Positions 56,601-60,000 of a stretch of 60,000 bases of DNA are shown here, piece after piece; position 1 is the first letter of the stretch; every line of letters begins with the position of its first letter. Position numbers and translations under genes: made by a program. The notes below the pieces were generated by a model. It was not told the DNA's origin. It worked only from the letters and a program-made list of their open reading frames with translations, and did no database searches. The stretch comes from Tubiluchus corallicola (Eukaryota; Priapulida; Priapulimorpha; Priapulimorphida; Tubiluchidae), in assembly GCA_030141605.1 (NCBI GenBank), contig JAQGDQ010000009.1, positions 777,001-837,000 of the forward strand, read 5' to 3'.

Positions 56601-58951
56601 AAAATTCCCAGATGGCATACCTCATTTTAAGTAATGTGAATGCAAAGTCATTTCACGCTATTCAATTTTAATCAAACACTTTAAAATGACACAGTCATAT
56701 ACTTATAATCACCAAAGAGTATTATTTAATGAGTCATAAATGTAGAGCGCTGCTGATTAATCATCAAAAATAGCAGCAAGATAATCAGCAAGTGTAATAA
56801 AACTCGGTAAATCACACGGGAGAGAATAATTAAAATTTCAACAATTACACTTGATGCGGGGAAGTCATACAGAGCAAATTCCTGCGATTGGCAGGGAATC
56901 AATTTCAGTGTAAAACATATTTACGTAACAATGAAAATTAAGGTCCCGTATTGCCACGCAGTCTAACAAGAGAACAGCAACTAGCCATAGCCAGCAACTT
57001 ACTTACTGAATGAAAACATCAGAAAATAAAAAATAAACAAGCTGTCAACTATCACAACAATATTAAATAATTTCCCCGGAGACTTGCCCATTTCACGCAT
57101 TTACAGAGCTTCCACGCTAACGAGTTTTTAAATTAGCAAAGCTTAACATCCTAATAAACAAACTACATGGTGGAACGGCGCAAGCTCTGTTACTTATAGA
57201 GTGAGCTGTTAAATAGACTGTTCATGTAAGCACAGACCTCTGTGTCTCATATAAAATGTTTTTATGTAATTATTTATTCATACCAAGAAAATTCCCCAAA
57301 CAGGAACTGAATACACCTAATAGTTACAAGTGCATGAATTACATGGTGGACACCTACTAAAGAATGTATATTTTTACTACATATATGCAAAAATATAGAT
57401 TTGGAAATTGCAAACTAATTCATAATGCAGGAAAATAACAATGGTAATTAGCATTTCATGAAATGAATGATGTAATTACATGTACTTTGTGCTAATAGCA
57501 CGTAGAGTGACAGCGTAACTACTTGCAGAATAATGCACTTCGACGTGCAATACATTAACATCAAAGTGAAAGACTTGAAAATTTTAAAGCGCATTAACTC
57601 CATCAAATAGCCCAGAAGCGATTTATTGTTAACTTTCACGTCAATGCAACATTACATGTAAAAGTGAACAACTGAAAGCAATAAGGTCACCTTTTGGAGA
57701 TTTTCAAACAAGTGAAGCAGACAGATGTATACTTTTTTTGACATATTCCTGCACTTTTTAGTCATCAAAAGTGCTTATGACAGAGTTTATGCATTAACCA
57801 TGCCCAACAGGTTTCACGGCTTAACTGGATAATCCATATTGTGTGCCAGTAACAAAGATTTGCTTTAGCTTACATTTATTTCAACTATGGTTAGTTGGTA
57901 GACTTGGTACCAAGCAAATGACATTGTGTCACAAGAAACAGTATTCTTCTACTGGTGGATGAAATAACACACTAAAGATTAATTTCTATATATAACTACG
58001 TGTACAACTGTTACATCTTTTTGTTTATCATAACACCCGGGCTATTGAAAATGCAAAAGAATGTGCCTGCTGATGACAGTTTTCCCTTCCACAGAGACAA
58101 TATTTTTTTGGTGTTGATGTTATTCACAAACTGAGTAGGATCCCGCTTTCGCAGCAAAAAAAGTTTTACATTCACGATAATTATTACCTAAACTAATATT
58201 TTGCTTCGTTTGTAAAAAAATAAATAAAACCTTAAGTGCCACTCTCTGTCACATGTTTCATTTATTTACAGTCTTATGTTTGCTTTAAATGTTGCAGACA
58301 TCATAATAAACTTATCTCAGAAACAAGGCCCCATTTTTGAATCAACACTAATTGGAATAGTCTATCTGACCTTAACTTGAAGTATAAAACCGAAGTGAAT
58401 AGTTCCTTAACACAGAATTTCAATGTTCTCATTTAAAAACGGTTGAAAAGCAATTAAAATGGGTATCAAAATTTTTTATATTTTCTGAGTCATATCTTAA
58501 ACTGTCCTCTGTGCATTTAATTTGTGTTTTTATAGAACAAAAGATCTAAAGGGCATGAATTAAAAAAAAGAAAATTCTTTTGCAGCGAATCACAAATGAG
58601 TTGAGCTATATAAACAGTACTATTGAACAAAGACGAAATCAATAATTTAATTATCAGTGCAATCATTTATATGCAATGCAGGCTAATCAGTGCAATGAGG
58701 TATGCGAGCAAAGCACTTGGTAACAACTGTGCCTATTCATTCACTACAAGTAGCAGAACAAACATTAGCAAACATTCGTTACATTACACAGAGCGGAACG
58801 ATGTACACTGGACTCTTCAAGACAGAAAATTAATCAATGTACTTACTTGTGCATTAAGCACGTCAACACACATGTGACACAACATGGCTTTAAAGAAATA
58901 TTCTTTTGCACTATATTTGAGTAGCGTTGAGTCTATAGCACCTGCTCCGAC
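53354..58951 (-). CDS. NAPA: Alpha/beta-SNAP (soluble NSF attachment protein), last three coding exons, 5'-partial
   Basis: SNAPs are cytosolic adaptors that bind SNARE complexes and recruit and activate the ATPase NSF, which takes the complexes apart after membrane fusion. Three - strand exons (58847-58951, 55279-55347, 53354-53503), all in phase 0, encode 107 residues that match roughly residues 189-295 of mammalian alpha-SNAP: [98 protein letters not shown] and TISDDPDLR. The C-terminal Leu-Arg is kept; the penultimate Leu is the residue known to matter for NSF stimulation. The helical-repeat N-terminal two thirds must be encoded to the right of 60000. Alpha and beta forms are a vertebrate split, so either symbol would do; gamma-SNAP is excluded by this C-terminus. 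Confidence 0.97.
53590..53870. repeat. (GA)n-rich tract with an internal direct repeat
   Basis: The block gtgagaatgggaggaa.gaagactaaaagaaggaatgaaa occurs at about 53595 and 53720, each followed by GA and GT dinucleotide runs. It lies in the last SNAP intron. Confidence 0.9.
55279..55347 (-). CDS. NAPA: SNAP exon: 23-codon FPAF exon
   Basis: This small exon is too short for a normal ORF search. The acceptor is ctctgtag and the donor CTCGAG|gttagt. It encodes [20 protein letters not shown] and LLE, exactly the length of the mammalian segment ([20 protein letters not shown] and LMK) that must lie between the flanking exons. Both ends are phase 0. Confidence 0.96.
55627..55806 (+). mobile_element. 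MITE family C, copy 3 (short)
   Basis: It starts gtgttttcaaactagcgag and ends cttgctagtctgaatgcgc. It shares acagtaact.gcaaagcagttcacac and gtttgctgt.agag with 41245-41552. It sits in a SNAP intron. Confidence 0.65.
58847..58951 (-). CDS. NAPA: SNAP exon: VGAG...VLNAQ
   Basis: On the - strand the acceptor is gtttatag and the donor CACAA|gtaagt. The 35 codons encode [20 protein letters not shown] and [15 protein letters not shown], matching the [21 protein letters not shown] region of mammalian alpha-SNAP. Both ends are phase 0. Confidence 0.97.
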
Positions 58952-60000
58952 CTATAAACAGCACAAAACCATAGCTGTACCAAATAAGATTAGATACATT
59001 GTTGTTACAATGGTGTGATACAGAAAAAAATATGCTCCAAGCCATGGCAGAACATCAGCTTTTTTAAGAAAACCAACAGGAATCCAGCTTATTTATGATA
59101 ATATCACGCTAATTAGCATTTAGTACCACTGAATTTGTCAGTAGTGACAACCTTTCAGCTAATTTCACAAGTAAATTAAAAAACAAGAAAATTTTCCAAT
59201 TTATTCTCTAACAATGATCAGTGAAAGGGATAAAACAATTCTTGCTCTGTTTGATTTTTCTGAAGGTTTTACAGATATTTTCATCACAGCCATTTGCCTT
59301 TCATGAAAACTTCCTTACTAGTGCCATCTGGTGAGCATTTTTGCAGACTTCCAATCAATTCTTTTTTAAAAGAGGCTTTAACATTTAAAGCACAGAACGA
59401 AGCACATTCACACTTTTTACAGAATTAGCATGCAAATTTCACACCAAAACAGAAATGCGAAAGCAAATAATCCATGACACATCCCTCAGTCAGGACCACA
59501 ACCACTACCATTATTATTATACCTGTGTCACACATATGAACCCTAGAGATAATGCAATAAACTGCTATGCAGGGCCAGCGCTGCAAGTCTCTATGTACAA
59601 CAACTCAAATCACTTACAGTGAAAAAAGCTACAAAAACAACCCTCTTCATACAAATCAACATTTTGTGATATTAAGAAACTTTTTTATGGCAAAGTCTAA
59701 AGTTAGGACAGCGGCTGACCATACCATATACGTTACACAGCTTCTGCCAACACACCTACCATTATAGTGGGCACAGTTAACATTTCACTGGTATAAGAAT
59801 TTAATTTACGTAGTTATGCAGCATCCATAGGTAATGATGTTTAGAAAGAAGGTTTACTATGAATAATCCTAGAAACGTAAAAAATAATGCATTGTCTTGT
59901 ATACTTAATTTTGTTTGACCAAGTCAAATGCATTATCTTTCTTGATCTTTCGGATGTGCAAAAGCCACTTCTTTATTTCTGCACAGGTTAAACTGTACGT
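58952..60000. other. SNAP intron, no further exon recognised
   Basis: The upstream SNAP exon (expected to end ...AIDIYEQ-like) was not found up to the edge, so it lies beyond 60000. Confidence 0.6.

Overview
This is a 60 kb window of animal nuclear DNA: AT-rich, intron-rich, with exons flanked by GT..AG, and full of microsatellites, short inverted-repeat elements and decayed non-LTR retrotransposons. The protein sequences are clearly metazoan and look invertebrate. A lophotrochozoan such as a mollusc fits best, but that is an inference from protein similarity and repeat style, not a firm identification.

Three genes can be supported. (1) On the + strand, 18344-26835 holds the last six coding exons of a sodium/calcium exchanger (NCX, SLC8 family). 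They cover the end of the second Calx-beta domain, the acidic linker, the alpha-2 ion-transport repeat and the C-terminal membrane helices, 331 residues in all. Its 5' exons were not found between 1 and 18343 and probably lie before the window. (2) On the + strand, 45502-47131 holds a complete two-exon, 99-residue secreted precursor. It has a signal peptide split by a phase-0 intron, dibasic cleavage sites and one amidation site (Gly-Lys-Arg). It looks like a neuropeptide precursor, and I cannot assign it to a known family. (3) On the - strand, 53354-58951 holds the last three coding exons of alpha/beta-SNAP (soluble NSF attachment protein); its 5' exons lie beyond position 60000. Genes 2 and 3 are convergent.

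The rest is repeats. 1-18343 has 58-bp, 31-bp and 93-bp tandem repeats, a 280-bp AGGAC pentamer array, (TC)n, short inverted-repeat elements and two copies of a retroelement 3' end that each run into a different triplet microsatellite. The NCX introns hold a long (TTA)n/(CTA)n tract and a 57-bp minisatellite. 27.7-45 kb has two broken LINE reverse-transcriptase genes, several inverted-repeat elements, an exact 257-bp tandem duplication and a foldback-like element. 47.8-60 kb is SNAP introns and 3' flank, with an 8-bp-TSD hAT-type MITE and a 5S-rRNA-like fragment.

The two partial genes are housekeeping or excitable-cell functions (calcium export; SNARE recycling) and the third is a secreted signalling precursor. 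All three suit neurosecretory cells, but nothing in the sequence shows shared regulation.
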